Program-made: the position numbers and the translations under genes | Source: a virus | Virus record (IMG/VR): IMGVR_UViG_3300020203_000035 | Location: 1-41,347 of that record | DNA: 41,347 nt | Direction: 5' to 3' (one strand) | Notes under the pieces: model-generated | Told to the model about the DNA's origin: nothing | The model's input: the letters and a program-made list of their open reading frames with translations, nothing else | Databases searched by the model: none | Part shown: positions 4,649 through 13,734 of the stretch, one piece after another | Position numbering within the stretch: the stretch's first letter is position 1 | How the letters are laid out: the number at the start of each line of letters is the position of its first letter

Positions 4649-6274
4649 TTATGCTATTAAGCCGTGAGCTCTACATCTTGCTAGTAAATCGTTTAGCTGT
4701 GTTATCGCCGAAGCTGCGTCCGTAGCGTCAATGACGGCCGCCCCTTGTGCCCCTATGACCTTATTTGCGCCCACTCTAACTTCTGGCGTTGTGATACTTG
4801 TGGTGAAGGCAGGTGCCTCCAAAAAAGCAAAAGTCTTTCGTGCTGCTCCAGTGGTAATCGTTCCGTAGTAAGCATCTGTCAAGAATTCTACTGCTCCTGC
4901 TTCTGGCGTGGTGTTCAATACTCCTGATGTGAATTTCAGTGGTGCGGTATTGGCCGTTGCTGTTCCTGCTGGTAAGTGTAATCTCGCTGTTGGTATTGTT
5001 TGAGCTAGTCCTACATTGACAGAAGCGTTGCCGATAATTACCTGATTACTTGCAGTCGTATAAGCTCCATTCCCAAGTGCCATAGAGTTTGAAGCACTTG
5101 TTAGTTGAGAAGCGTGATAGCCAGCACTATATCCTAAAAAAGTATTACTATTTCCAGTATCAATACTTCCACCAGCATAATATCCCTCTGCAGCGTTTTG
5201 GCTACCTGTGGTATTAGCGTAGAGAGCAAACGCACCTTGTGCAGAGTTGTAGCTACCTGTGGTATTAGAGCCGAGAACAAACGCACCTTGGGCAGAGTTT
5301 TGGCCACCGGTGGTGTTGGCGGTGAGGGCATTTAATCCTTGTGCCGAGCTGTAGCTACCAGTGGTGTTGGAGGTGAGGGCACGATATCCCTGTGCAGAGT
5401 TGTAGCTACCAGTGGTGTTGGAGTAGAGAGCAAACGCACCTTGGGCAGAGTTTTGACTACCTGTGGTGTTGGAGTTAAGAACAAACGCTCCTTGTGCCGA
5501 GCTGTAGTCACCTGTTGTGCTGAATTGGAGGGCATTTAATCCTTGGGCAGAGTTGTAGCTACCAGTGGTGTTGGAGGTGAGGGCACGATATCCTTGTGCA
5601 GAGTTGGCAATACCTGTGGTATTAGCGTAGAGAGCAAACGCCCCTTGGGCAGAGTTTTGGCCACCGGTGGTATTAGAGTAGGCAGCAAACGCCCCTTGGG
5701 CAGAGTTGTAATCACCTGTGGTATTAGCGTTGAGGGTATACGCCCCTTGGGCAGAGTTTTGACTACCTGTGGTGTTGGCTATAAGAGCGTACACTCCTTG
5801 GGCAGAGTTTTGGCTACCTGTGGTGTTGGCTAAAAGAGCGTACACTCCCTGTGCAGAGTTGGAGTAACCTGTGGTATTAGCGTTGAGGGCATTAAATCCT
5901 TGTGCCGAGTTATAGGAACCTTTATAAGTAGCCCCAACTTCACCAATAGAGCTTTGTCCACCTCCACCAATAAAAGAATTAAATCCATCGGAGTTAGCAC
6001 CTTTATATGAACTTATTAAAAGACTAGTGCCGTTTGTGTTTATTTTTATGTTTCCTGCAACGTCTATTTTCTCAGTTGGAGTCGCTATACCAATACCCAA
6101 CCGATTGTTAGTATCGTCCCAGAAAAGGTTAGCATTGTCTTGAGCAAGCACGCCTGATACACCTGCAAACAAGATTGAGCCTGCTGTAGCTAAACCAACG
6201 GTATCACCAATAGCGACACCACCTCCTTGGAAGTATTCTGCTCTGCCAGAGGATGGGTTAAATTTCCATGCCAT
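4649..6274 (-). CDS. Tail fibre/spike protein with 17-residue repeats
   Basis: A 541-residue virion protein. The N-terminus (MAWKFNPSSGRAEYFQGGGV) is followed by a GIGIATPTEKIDVAG segment common in fibres and spikes. Residues about 120-357 are 14 tandem 17-residue units of the form SxNSAQGxxALxANTTG, resembling the beta-roll repeats of YadA-head/hep-Hag adhesins. Then comes a GNSNTFLGYSAG...IIGNASVNVG segment and a C-terminus (VIGAQGAAVIDATDAASAITQL) seen in many phage fibres. It should bind the host surface; copy number change of the repeats would alter fibre length. Confidence 0.85.
   Translation of the reverse strand: MAWKFNPSSGRAEYFQGGGVAIGDTVGLATAGSILFAGVSGVLAQDNANLFWDDTNNRLGIGIATPTEKIDVAGNIKINTNGTSLLISSYKGANSDGFNSFIGGGGQSSIGEVGATYKGSYNSAQGFNALNANTTGYSNSAQGVYALLANTTGSQNSAQGVYALIANTTGSQNSAQGAYTLNANTTGDYNSAQGAFAAYSNTTGGQNSAQGAFALYANTTGIANSAQGYRALTSNTTGSYNSAQGLNALQFSTTGDYSSAQGAFVLNSNTTGSQNSAQGAFALYSNTTGSYNSAQGYRALTSNTTGSYSSAQGLNALTANTTGGQNSAQGAFVLGSNTTGSYNSAQGAFALYANTTGSQNAAEGYYAGGSIDTGNSNTFLGYSAGYHASQLTSASNSMALGNGAYTTASNQVIIGNASVNVGLAQTIPTARLHLPAGTATANTAPLKFTSGVLNTTPEAGAVEFLTDAYYGTITTGAARKTFAFLEAPAFTTSITTPEVRVGANKVIGAQGAAVIDATDAASAITQLNDLLARCRAHGLIA
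5204..5917 (-). repeat. Fourteen tandem 51-bp coding repeats in the tail fibre gene
   Basis: The unit is 51 bp (17 codons) with conserved NSAQG and NTTG codons and variable pairs between them. Some units are nearly identical (for example the YRALTSNTTG and AFALYANTTG types recur), which points to slippage or unequal recombination. The repeats also create false open frames on the opposite strand. Confidence 0.85.
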
Positions 6275-6275
6275 A

Positions 6276-6590
6276 TTATGATTTCGCTATGGTAGTAATA
6301 GTCCCCTTACCGCTATCCGTGTAGGTTACCAGTACGGTCGCCACTGTTGTTCCGGCTGCACCGCCTGTCTTATACACCCAGGTATCAGTAGTAGCGGCTA
6401 CAGTGAGAGCCAAATGGTCATGCACTGGTATTTGGAACCCCTGAAGAGCTTTGAGCGTCTCTTCGGTAGCAGGGCTGACGAAGTTCCCAGCGTGATCAAT
6501 AACCTGCGTCACCTTCGTCTTTAGGGTATCGTCAAACGACATGTTGTCGATGTATTGACTGGTGTATTTTGTTTTGCTTATTGCTGTCAT
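6276..6590 (-). CDS. Small virion-associated protein
   Basis: A 104-residue protein: N-terminal part with ATEETLKALQGFQIPVHDHLAL and a beta-strand-rich C-terminus (DTWVYKTGGAAGTTVATVLVTYTDSGKGTITTIA). Proteins of this composition are found beside tail-fibre genes in many phages, and the C-terminal half looks like a small beta-sandwich. It lies 1 base upstream of the tail fibre gene. Probably a decoration, adaptor or fibre-associated protein; no firm family. Confidence 0.6.
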   Translation of the reverse strand: MTAISKTKYTSQYIDNMSFDDTLKTKVTQVIDHAGNFVSPATEETLKALQGFQIPVHDHLALTVAATTDTWVYKTGGAAGTTVATVLVTYTDSGKGTITTIAKS

Positions 6591-6778
6591 AGCACGATAT
6601 ATTTATCAGGACCGTCGACGATATTTATTGTTGGACAATAGATACAGGCTATCTCTATTTCACTGTATTTTCTCCACGTGTGTTCCTTACACATGGTCAC
6701 CTGAGTGCTTAAGATATTCTTCTCACTCATGTATGACACTCCTTCCTCTATAGGTGGCTCACTCGGGATACTGGTCAT
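6587..6778 (-). CDS. Small Cys/His protein (63 aa)
   Basis: MTSIPSEPPIEEGVSYMSEK... then CKEHTWRKYSEIEIACIYCPTINIVD: a Cys-x2-His and Cys-x2-Cys set that fits a small zinc ribbon. It overlaps the 3' end of the internal virion protein gene by 20 bases and the next gene by four. Start context TACCCTATG. Function unknown. Confidence 0.6.
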   Translation of the reverse strand: MTSIPSEPPIEEGVSYMSEKNILSTQVTMCKEHTWRKYSEIEIACIYCPTINIVDGPDKYIVL

Positions 6779-9700
6779 AGGGTAGATTGTTTAGATATTT
6801 CTTTCTTTCTTGGATATCGTCATAGATAGCCTTATCCTCTGGTGAATACTGCTCTCGTTTCACTTCGGCCAGAACACGAGAGAAGACGGTCTTTTTTTTA
6901 TGCGACGTAATCTGTGATTTAATTTGTGTAAGGATTTCTTCGTTATTCGTCTGGAGATATTCAGTCAAAAGACTTCTCAGATTATCACTGAATATTCTGC
7001 TTTCCCGTTTTGGCCATTCTTTGTAAAAAGCATTTTGGACTCCGCCCCCAACATACGGCACCTTAGAAGCGAAGAATTTTTCAATAGGGAAGGACGCTCG
7101 CATAGGATCTCCTTCATTTCCGCTATATCTATTTTCTTTCATTATACCATCTGTTTGTGAGGCAGCACTAACTAGACCTCCAATATCAGAAACAGTTGGG
7201 CCCAGGGCATTTCCAGCGATGATACTTGCCCTGTTAATGAGACCTCTATTTTCAGATTTCTCACCGAAAGCGTTGTTCCCGACATACAGAGCGCTCTGGA
7301 ATAATTGGCCAGGGAGCATACCCGTCATACCAATAGCCGCTTCCAGTTTTTTGATGTCATCGTCTTCTTCAGAAATAGTTTTAGTTGGCAGATCGAGGAG
7401 ATCACGGATTTCTTCGTCTCTTAAGGTGATGACATCTCTTGACTTCTTGGCTGCTAAATAAAGACCAGGCATCACTGTCAGCATGCGGACAAGCGGTTTC
7501 ACATTCCCTTGTCTCGCCTCATTGATAATATGGTCACGCCAAAAGGTTGTCTGCATATATCCGAAACTCTTGAACTGGGTGAAGAGCTTGCCCATAGGTG
7601 TACGGCTCCAGAGAGGGAGAGTGAGAGCGTTCATTCTAAACTGAGTATCTGTCACAAATTTGTATGACGCCTTGGCAACATCAGCCCCTCGCATAGTCCC
7701 TCGTTTAAGCGCTTCTTCTACATTTAGTCCCAGAAACTTCGCTGCTCGTAATGCCTCAGAATCAAGCGGGTTTGCCTTAAGCGCGCGCATGACATCTCCA
7801 GACATTCTCCTTCCGACATCAGCCGCAATGGTACGGTTAAACTCCTCTGTCTTTTTGAAAATATAGAGGGCACCCTTCATTAACTTCCCAGAGACGAGTC
7901 CTGTTTCTTGCTCCATCAACATGTCTTCCAAGGCTCCGGCCATTCGAGCAAGGTCTTTCATTTTTGCCCTATCTTTTGCGTTTGTGGCGTATCTACCTAT
8001 TGATTTCAAAGTATTGAAAAAACCGCCAACACTGATAGTGTTAGCTGCCTGGGTAAGGTTTTGAACACCAGCAAGCGAAAGCTTTGTGAATTGGTTCCAC
8101 TTCAGGGCCATTCGGATAAAAGTGTTTGGAACTTCTCCTTGTCCAAGCCGCTCATCGATAATACGGGCGATTTGTTCTTGGCTAACTTTTCCAGAGGCAA
8201 TCATGTCGCTAAAAAGACTGAGCACTTTCTCGTTTTGATAGCCAAAGAGATCACTCTTCATTTTCATACGAGAAACATCTCCGACGTATCTATCCATGAT
8301 TTCTCCTGCATCACGAATAAACCGCGGGTCATCACCGGCCCGTGCTCTTTCCAATGTTCCAACCCTTCCCCTTATCAAACGACGTTCAAGTTCTGCGGCA
8401 TAGACACCTTCTGCATCAGCGCGAGAGAGTCCCTGCTTCATGAGACCGAGTATTTCATTCTCCTTAAAGGTGGTAGTGCTCTTTACCGCATCCGTGTAAT
8501 AGCGGCTTATATAGGTGTCTGAATCCAGGGTATCGTCCCATATTCTTTCTACTCCTTTAGCATCTGTTGTTCGCCATTTTTCTTTCACTCCGAGCTTCTT
8601 CACATAGGCATGGAATTGCTGCATCATCTCATAGGCCTTCTGTTCTTTCCCTGGCCTCAGCTGAGAGCGGAGAGCTGGATTCATTTTTGCCTCTGTGATG
8701 AACTCACGACGAGCCAATGGTATGCCTTCAAAAGCCTCTTTCATTGACATTTTCCAGAAGGCCTGAAAGCTGTTTTCAGTCATGTAAGATTCATCGAGTC
8801 TTCTGGCAAATTCTTTCCCACTCTTACCACCTCGATTCAACAATCCTCTTCCAGACTCAATGTACGGCCGAACATACTTTCCATAGAGAGAGCTGGTACT
8901 CGCCTGAGCTCTCTTTTCAGCAGCCGATACAGAGAGGTTTTGCCGTATCATCTCCTCACGATCAATGGCTCCTGTCTTCGGGTTCATTATGCCCTTCTCT
9001 TTGCGCATCGCCCTCTGATAGTCAGAAAGCTTCACCTTCAACTTTGAAGCGCCTTCGGAAAGATTTATTTCCATAAGCTCCCTCGCTGTCATTTTTCCAC
9101 CGAGAGCGCTGGCAATACGAGCGATGGACTCATCAGCTCTATCTGTTGCAAGATTTCTTCCTCTCCCTAGACCGTGAAGACCGAGGGTCACGAGGGGAGC
9201 AGTAGCCGCCATAGCAGCCCTTTCTTTCCATGGCGTGTCTTTTTCGGCGAGTCCCTGCATAAGGACCTGGTCCCCAATAAGGTTCTGGACGAATGGACGC
9301 ATAGTGCCTGTAGGGGTGAGGAGCTTGGGAGCATACTTCGCCACGAGGCCAGTAACCTTTGAGCTTTCAAGCAGGGGGCGCAGAGCTGCCCCACCAGCGT
9401 AAAATGCCCCAGCCTGACCTCCTACCCCAAATCCCTTGTACATCCCCTCCTCAACGCTATTCTGTGGCTTGAAGTTTGTTTTTGGAAGCTCCCAGGGAGT
9501 GACCTTTAATGGTATGTTCGCCATCGGCCGTATCCCCTCATCATAGACACCAGAGGCTATCGTTTGGGCTGTTCTGATTGGATGCTGGTATGTTTGCTTG
9601 ATTATCTTACCAATCGCCCCTGGAGTCCCTGTGATAGTCTTCATTGCTAAGTTGCCGAAGCTATTCAGCTTATCGGCCTCTTCTTGCATCGGGGCGGCCT

Positions 9701-9791
9701 TGGCGTTCGCAATCTGTGCGTTAAGACGAGCGTTACCCCTTATGCCTCTCCTCGCTCCCTGGTTCGTATATGTTTTTGGGCGCTGTGGCAT
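6759..9791 (-). CDS. Large internal virion (ejection) protein, LPD38-like region
   Basis: The largest gene, 1010 residues, basic, mostly helical. The N-terminal part is rich in Gly/Ala (about 50-200); the middle is charged and helical; the region about 560-790 (WNQFTKLSLAGVQNLTQA, EEFNRTIAADVGRRM, LFTQFKSFGYMQTTFWRDHI) resembles the large polyvalent-protein-associated domains of phage internal or ejected proteins. In short-tailed phages proteins of this size form the inner core or the periplasmic conduit for DNA. It lies beside the other virion genes. The exact domain family needs profile comparison. Confidence 0.65.
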   Translation of the reverse strand: MPQRPKTYTNQGARRGIRGNARLNAQIANAKAAPMQEEADKLNSFGNLAMKTITGTPGAIGKIIKQTYQHPIRTAQTIASGVYDEGIRPMANIPLKVTPWELPKTNFKPQNSVEEGMYKGFGVGGQAGAFYAGGAALRPLLESSKVTGLVAKYAPKLLTPTGTMRPFVQNLIGDQVLMQGLAEKDTPWKERAAMAATAPLVTLGLHGLGRGRNLATDRADESIARIASALGGKMTARELMEINLSEGASKLKVKLSDYQRAMRKEKGIMNPKTGAIDREEMIRQNLSVSAAEKRAQASTSSLYGKYVRPYIESGRGLLNRGGKSGKEFARRLDESYMTENSFQAFWKMSMKEAFEGIPLARREFITEAKMNPALRSQLRPGKEQKAYEMMQQFHAYVKKLGVKEKWRTTDAKGVERIWDDTLDSDTYISRYYTDAVKSTTTFKENEILGLMKQGLSRADAEGVYAAELERRLIRGRVGTLERARAGDDPRFIRDAGEIMDRYVGDVSRMKMKSDLFGYQNEKVLSLFSDMIASGKVSQEQIARIIDERLGQGEVPNTFIRMALKWNQFTKLSLAGVQNLTQAANTISVGGFFNTLKSIGRYATNAKDRAKMKDLARMAGALEDMLMEQETGLVSGKLMKGALYIFKKTEEFNRTIAADVGRRMSGDVMRALKANPLDSEALRAAKFLGLNVEEALKRGTMRGADVAKASYKFVTDTQFRMNALTLPLWSRTPMGKLFTQFKSFGYMQTTFWRDHIINEARQGNVKPLVRMLTVMPGLYLAAKKSRDVITLRDEEIRDLLDLPTKTISEEDDDIKKLEAAIGMTGMLPGQLFQSALYVGNNAFGEKSENRGLINRASIIAGNALGPTVSDIGGLVSAASQTDGIMKENRYSGNEGDPMRASFPIEKFFASKVPYVGGGVQNAFYKEWPKRESRIFSDNLRSLLTEYLQTNNEEILTQIKSQITSHKKKTVFSRVLAEVKREQYSPEDKAIYDDIQERKKYLNNLPYDQYPE

Positions 9792-9794
9792 ACA

Positions 9795-11279
9795 TTAATC
9801 GATTCGGATGTCTCTACCTAGCTCATCTTTCCCATACCGAGGAGTCTTCGTATAGTTGTTTTCCCACATGTCTGGGAAGAAAGGTCTATAGTCGGCGCGT
9901 CTTCCTCCAAACATTTGTGAGGCGCGCTGTTCTATTCCTTCACGGGCGTAATCGGGGCTACCAGCATCTACAGATGACTGCCCTTGTGCCTCAAGCCAGT
10001 CTCTCATATCTGTTTGAGAATATCCTCTAGAGGCACCGCTTTGTCTCAGCCTCCTCTCTGCCATATTATTTTCAAACTCTTGCTGTATCATTTGTTGCTG
10101 ATATTTGTAGGCTTCCATTTGCATCTGAGCCGCCCTCAATCCAGAGTCTCCAAGAGAATTGGCTCTCTGCAGCCCTATTTCAGACCGAGCGTTCCCTTGC
10201 TGGGTAGCAAGCTTTGCAAGGTAGTCTCCTCGTTGCTTGGAGAATTCTGCTGTCAGCCGTTCTTCAGCCTGGTCGCGCTGTTCACTGTCGGCTGTACCAT
10301 AGCCCATCTGTCTGGTCATAAGCCTCTGCCGTTCATCCTGGAGGGCTGATTCAAGAGAGCTATTGAATTCATCCCTATACCCCTGATAGGTAGGGTCAAC
10401 ACTATTCAGCATATCCATGAAAGCCTTTTCTTGCATCTTGGAGTTCATCTGAAGTTGTTTGGCAATAGCATTGTATGGAGAATCCTTTCCGGAACCTGAC
10501 TTGCCAGAGCCATCTGAAGTGCTTTTTCCTCTCCCGTTGGTAGCCGCTACCGTGCCACCTCCAGAGAGACCATCACCCCCTGCGCCACTTCTGACGGGGT
10601 TACCGAATGAATCAACTGGTCCAGGTGCTTGTTCCCTATCATCAATCGCTGGATCCAGGGTATTTGTTGGGGGATCAATATTGCTCGGCTGTGAAGGGTC
10701 CAGCGATATCATTTCGTTGGAAGCATTGGCACGAGGGGTGCTCTTTCCCATCACGTCAGCGAACCTCCCCGCGTTCCCCATAGTGAAGTCTGAGGCTATA
10801 TCCATTGCCGAACCATCATCGAAGGCATTATTCAGCCAGTCTTTGAACCCCCTGTTGGCCGGTCGGGAGTTAGCACGGGAGTTAGCAATAGTGGTCGGAA
10901 CTGCGCCAGCAACCCCATCGCCACCGTCCCCTCTCATGGTGAGTGTTGGATTCCCGCCCCCATTATTGTTTGATAGATTAAACTTTGGTGCTGACGATCT
11001 TTTTTTCTTGGCAGCTTCTCTTTGTCTTTCCGGAGAGGAAGTAAGCTTTGCTTCGTTTCTGGCAGCAGCTACTGTTTTGGCATCAAACCCTGAGGCGATT
11101 CGTGCCTCATATTGCTCTGTGGTCTGGCCAGGAGCGTCTTCTGGATTCATCTCATACCGAGATCGTGCTTTTGGTACAGCGGAAACAGGGTTGAACCGTT
11201 TGGTCACCGCTCCCGTTTTATAGTTCAGCTTTCCGCCTGCCTTCTTTGCTGCTTTTTCTCTTGCTGATAGTTTCGCCAT
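9795..11279 (-). CDS. Putative internal virion protein, low-complexity and coiled coil
   Basis: 494 residues. The first 290 are low-complexity (Gly, Asn, Ser, Pro; basic KKAGGKLNYKTG start), likely disordered; the part from about 290 to 420 is a long Gln/Glu/Ala-rich helix (ALQDERQRLMTRQMGY..., AAQMQMEAYKYQQQMIQQEF). Such proteins are commonly ejected or core proteins in short-tailed phages. It lies 3 bases upstream of the 1010-residue internal protein, as in known internal-protein pairs. Role inferred from position and composition. Confidence 0.55.
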   Translation of the reverse strand: MAKLSAREKAAKKAGGKLNYKTGAVTKRFNPVSAVPKARSRYEMNPEDAPGQTTEQYEARIASGFDAKTVAAARNEAKLTSSPERQREAAKKKRSSAPKFNLSNNNGGGNPTLTMRGDGGDGVAGAVPTTIANSRANSRPANRGFKDWLNNAFDDGSAMDIASDFTMGNAGRFADVMGKSTPRANASNEMISLDPSQPSNIDPPTNTLDPAIDDREQAPGPVDSFGNPVRSGAGGDGLSGGGTVAATNGRGKSTSDGSGKSGSGKDSPYNAIAKQLQMNSKMQEKAFMDMLNSVDPTYQGYRDEFNSSLESALQDERQRLMTRQMGYGTADSEQRDQAEERLTAEFSKQRGDYLAKLATQQGNARSEIGLQRANSLGDSGLRAAQMQMEAYKYQQQMIQQEFENNMAERRLRQSGASRGYSQTDMRDWLEAQGQSSVDAGSPDYAREGIEQRASQMFGGRRADYRPFFPDMWENNYTKTPRYGKDELGRDIRID

Positions 11280-11288
11280 ATATTTGTG

Positions 11289-11299
11289 GGCTAAGCCCG
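11289..11299 (-). other. Short hairpin just upstream of the 494-residue virion gene
   Basis: GGGCTTAGCCC lies about 10 bases before the start codon in a 50-base gap that is otherwise AT-rich. It may shape translation of the gene. Only this short inverted repeat is visible. Confidence 0.35.
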
Positions 11300-11329
11300 A
11301 TTAAGATTATGCGATTATTGCTTCGATAA

Positions 11330-12175
11330 TTATCCCCATATTACGTTCACGTTCGCCTCCCCAGCATTTACCGTGGCTCCACCAAGACTTCTTATTTGCA
11401 ATTTTATTACCCTGGAACCAGCTGCTAATGACGCTTGGCCTGAAACACAGAACGGAATTCCGCTATTGGCAGCAGCGTTTTTGACATCGTATTCTTGTAT
11501 ATTTACTCCATCGATAAGAAGCTTGAAGGCGATACTTTCTCCTCCTGTATTTACATACCATCTACCACTAACAGTGACATGGACTCTCACCGCTTTTGTT
11601 GGAACAATTGTTACTGTTGCTCCAGTAGAATCGACATAAGAAGTTGAAGTTGTTCCGAAAGCAGCCTGAGCGCCAGAGGTGACCATATTGATGAATGGGT
11701 CTCCATTGTTCAATGGCACGCCTGTTCCCTTGCCTTTTAGGTTGAGGCTGATATTTGTATCATCACCACTGGCAGCTATTTGTGGAATTCCAGCTGTGGC
11801 TGCGTTCGTTACCGTTACTTCATTGACAGCGGAAGCGGTCGTTCCTATTTTTATTGCTTCGTTTCCATTTGTATCGTTGATATTTCCATTTGCGACCGCA
11901 GCAAACTCATCTAGCTCCGTGGCTCCGACAACCATACGGACTTCTTCCGCTGTAGTGTGAGCATAGAGGGTAGCGGGGTGGTTGATGTTTGTGGCTGTCT
12001 TTGCTGAGACCTCTACGACTTCGTATTTCCCATTGAGGTTTGACGCATCAAGAGCAATGGTAAATGGAGCGGCTACCGTTGGGATAAGGTTAAGAGGGGT
12101 AGTTGATACCCCTGAAACCTGATCTGCTGTCAGGCTCGTCGAGAACTTATTTTGGTGCTTTCTGTTTGTAGGCAT
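11330..12175 (-). CDS. Virion protein, beta-rich fibre or decoration type
   Basis: 281 residues, beta-strand-rich. The segment NEVTVTNAATAGIPQIAASGDDTNISLNLKGKGTG is a motif widely seen in phage tail-fibre-like proteins, and the C-terminal 100 residues (VHVTVSGRWYVNTGGESIAFKLLIDG...) look like a jelly-roll. It lies directly after the tail nozzle gene. Likely a fibre, appendage or head decoration protein. Confidence 0.65.
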   Translation of the reverse strand: MPTNRKHQNKFSTSLTADQVSGVSTTPLNLIPTVAAPFTIALDASNLNGKYEVVEVSAKTATNINHPATLYAHTTAEEVRMVVGATELDEFAAVANGNINDTNGNEAIKIGTTASAVNEVTVTNAATAGIPQIAASGDDTNISLNLKGKGTGVPLNNGDPFINMVTSGAQAAFGTTSTSYVDSTGATVTIVPTKAVRVHVTVSGRWYVNTGGESIAFKLLIDGVNIQEYDVKNAAANSGIPFCVSGQASLAAGSRVIKLQIRSLGGATVNAGEANVNVIWG

Positions 12176-12177
12176 AG

Positions 12178-13734
12178 CTATTGAGAATTAGGTTGATAAA
12201 GTTTATTGATGGCGACGTATCCTATGTCGAGTCCGTTCAGTTCCCATGATTTTGTTGCCGATGATTCCTCTATTTTTATCTGTATGTCTCTCCCCATTTT
12301 GTTCACGGGTAACTTCACGATTCCAGAACCACCAACATCGATAACGGTGCTCCCACCACCACCGACACCAATCTTTTCTGTCCCCAGCATATCGACTCCT
12401 ATACCAGAATGGATGTCTTGTCCGATAGTGATTGATTTGGTATTTACGAGGGTGCCATCAACAAAGACACTGACGGTAAACTCTCCTGGTATTTTTCCCA
12501 TATAGAGAACTGCCCCGAGGAAAAACTTTGATTGAGTATAGTCCTCGAATGTATATTTTGGGCTGAGCCAATAGCTCGTCACCGCGAGGCCATTATCACT
12601 CTTTACGCCCCCGTAGAAGTAATAAATCTTTGCGTTGGTTGATGAGCCGTAATAGATGTATGAGGATCCCGTAGCATCCCTGTATTCGCAAAAACAAGTA
12701 GCGCCAAGGGGATAGTACCACCAGCCAGCGCGCTGTCTGTCATAGGCCATCATGCTGTCGTTTGCTGTCGCTCCTCCACTCCTGTACGAGAAGTAGTAGA
12801 CGTTATCAAAATACATGGCACAGGTCTTGCTGATAACGCTTTTATCTATGGTCTGTAGCTGTTCATCTATTCTGAGCGAGACGATCTTTGTCCGTATCTG
12901 ATCGAGGTAGTTTGGTTCATATCCAATAGAGTGGACACCGTATTCGTTGTAAATGTAGATATCGTTCTCTACCGAGTCTGTTGCCTTGTGAGAAGCAGAA
13001 CCCTTGGATGGGTCGGTGAGAGAGTATGACATAGTCGCCACAGAATCGGAGGAGACAGAAACACGATAGGTAGACTTGTTCTTTCCCACATAGAGGAAGT
13101 CTTGGTGTTTGAAAAAGGTGTTTATCTCCTGCCCGTCATCTGTAGAAATATTGATGCTTGTGGCCAATGGATTGGCAGTGGCATGGTAAGTGAAATCACC
13201 TATCTTCGTGTCTGCTCCTGAACGATAGAGACGTGAGGTGTAGGTAGCATTGCCTATCCCGTAGAGGCAGTTCTTGTAATAGATCATGTACTTAGCGATG
13301 ATGCCGTTCGTTTGGGTGCGGACGGTAGTTCCATCATACACACGCATGGCGTCAGTACCATTTGAGATAAAGACGTTCGCACCAGCCTGACAGAAATCAG
13401 TTTCAAGATTTGTCGTAAAAACACCGGCAGAGGCAGGGGCGGCAGAAACAGCTACGGCCGTGCCCGTCTGTGTTTGATACAGTGTCCCATTCACCATCGC
13501 CAACAACTGTCGCGTAGAAGAGTTTGTGAAGGTACCGAGGCCGTTTATAACGCCAGCGGTTGCTACTGTGCAGAGAAGAACAGTTCCGTCTCTTTTTGCG
13601 ATGGAATTTTTACCAACAGCAATAACATTAGAGGCGAAGCTCGTCTCATCTTCTTTGAGCATGGTGTCACGAGCATAGGTGTCTATGCCCTTAGCCAACT
13701 CGTAGATCTTCTCAAATTTTACTTTAGAGGCCAT
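12178..13734 (-). CDS. Tail nozzle/stabilisation protein (P22 gp10 or T7 gp12 type)
   Basis: 518 residues dominated by beta-propeller-like repeats. An early IAKRDGTVLL (target of NRPGT-like motif in P22 gp10/T7 gp12 relatives) is followed by LLAMVNGTLYQ, VFISNGTDAMRVYDG and LYGIGNATYTSRLYRSG blades. In P22 and T7 such proteins form the nozzle that closes the short tail. The gene follows the head-tail adaptor gene directly, the same order as in podoviruses. Assigned by pattern and order, not by alignment. Confidence 0.75.
   Translation of the reverse strand: MASKVKFEKIYELAKGIDTYARDTMLKEDETSFASNVIAVGKNSIAKRDGTVLLCTVATAGVINGLGTFTNSSTRQLLAMVNGTLYQTQTGTAVAVSAAPASAGVFTTNLETDFCQAGANVFISNGTDAMRVYDGTTVRTQTNGIIAKYMIYYKNCLYGIGNATYTSRLYRSGADTKIGDFTYHATANPLATSINISTDDGQEINTFFKHQDFLYVGKNKSTYRVSVSSDSVATMSYSLTDPSKGSASHKATDSVENDIYIYNEYGVHSIGYEPNYLDQIRTKIVSLRIDEQLQTIDKSVISKTCAMYFDNVYYFSYRSGGATANDSMMAYDRQRAGWWYYPLGATCFCEYRDATGSSYIYYGSSTNAKIYYFYGGVKSDNGLAVTSYWLSPKYTFEDYTQSKFFLGAVLYMGKIPGEFTVSVFVDGTLVNTKSITIGQDIHSGIGVDMLGTEKIGVGGGGSTVIDVGGSGIVKLPVNKMGRDIQIKIEESSATKSWELNGLDIGYVAINKLYQPNSQ

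Noticed and set aside
5339-5833. Open frames with MCRAVATSGVG-type repeats on the plus strand
   Set aside because: They are the antisense reading of the tail fibre repeats.
5204-5917. Regular repeats taken as a CRISPR array
   Set aside because: The 51-bp units are contiguous, in frame with the tail fibre gene and encode the 17-residue repeat; there are no spacers.
4649-6274. Diversity-generating retroelement acting on the tail fibre
   Set aside because: No reverse transcriptase gene or template/variable repeat pair is present.
8061-8522. Open frames on the plus strand opposite the 1010-residue gene
   Set aside because: Composition and absence of start signals mark them as shadows of the long minus-strand gene.
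10459-11223. 254-codon open frame on the plus strand
   Set aside because: It is antisense to the low-complexity virion gene at 9795-11279, is Pro/Ala/Ser-rich and has no start signal.
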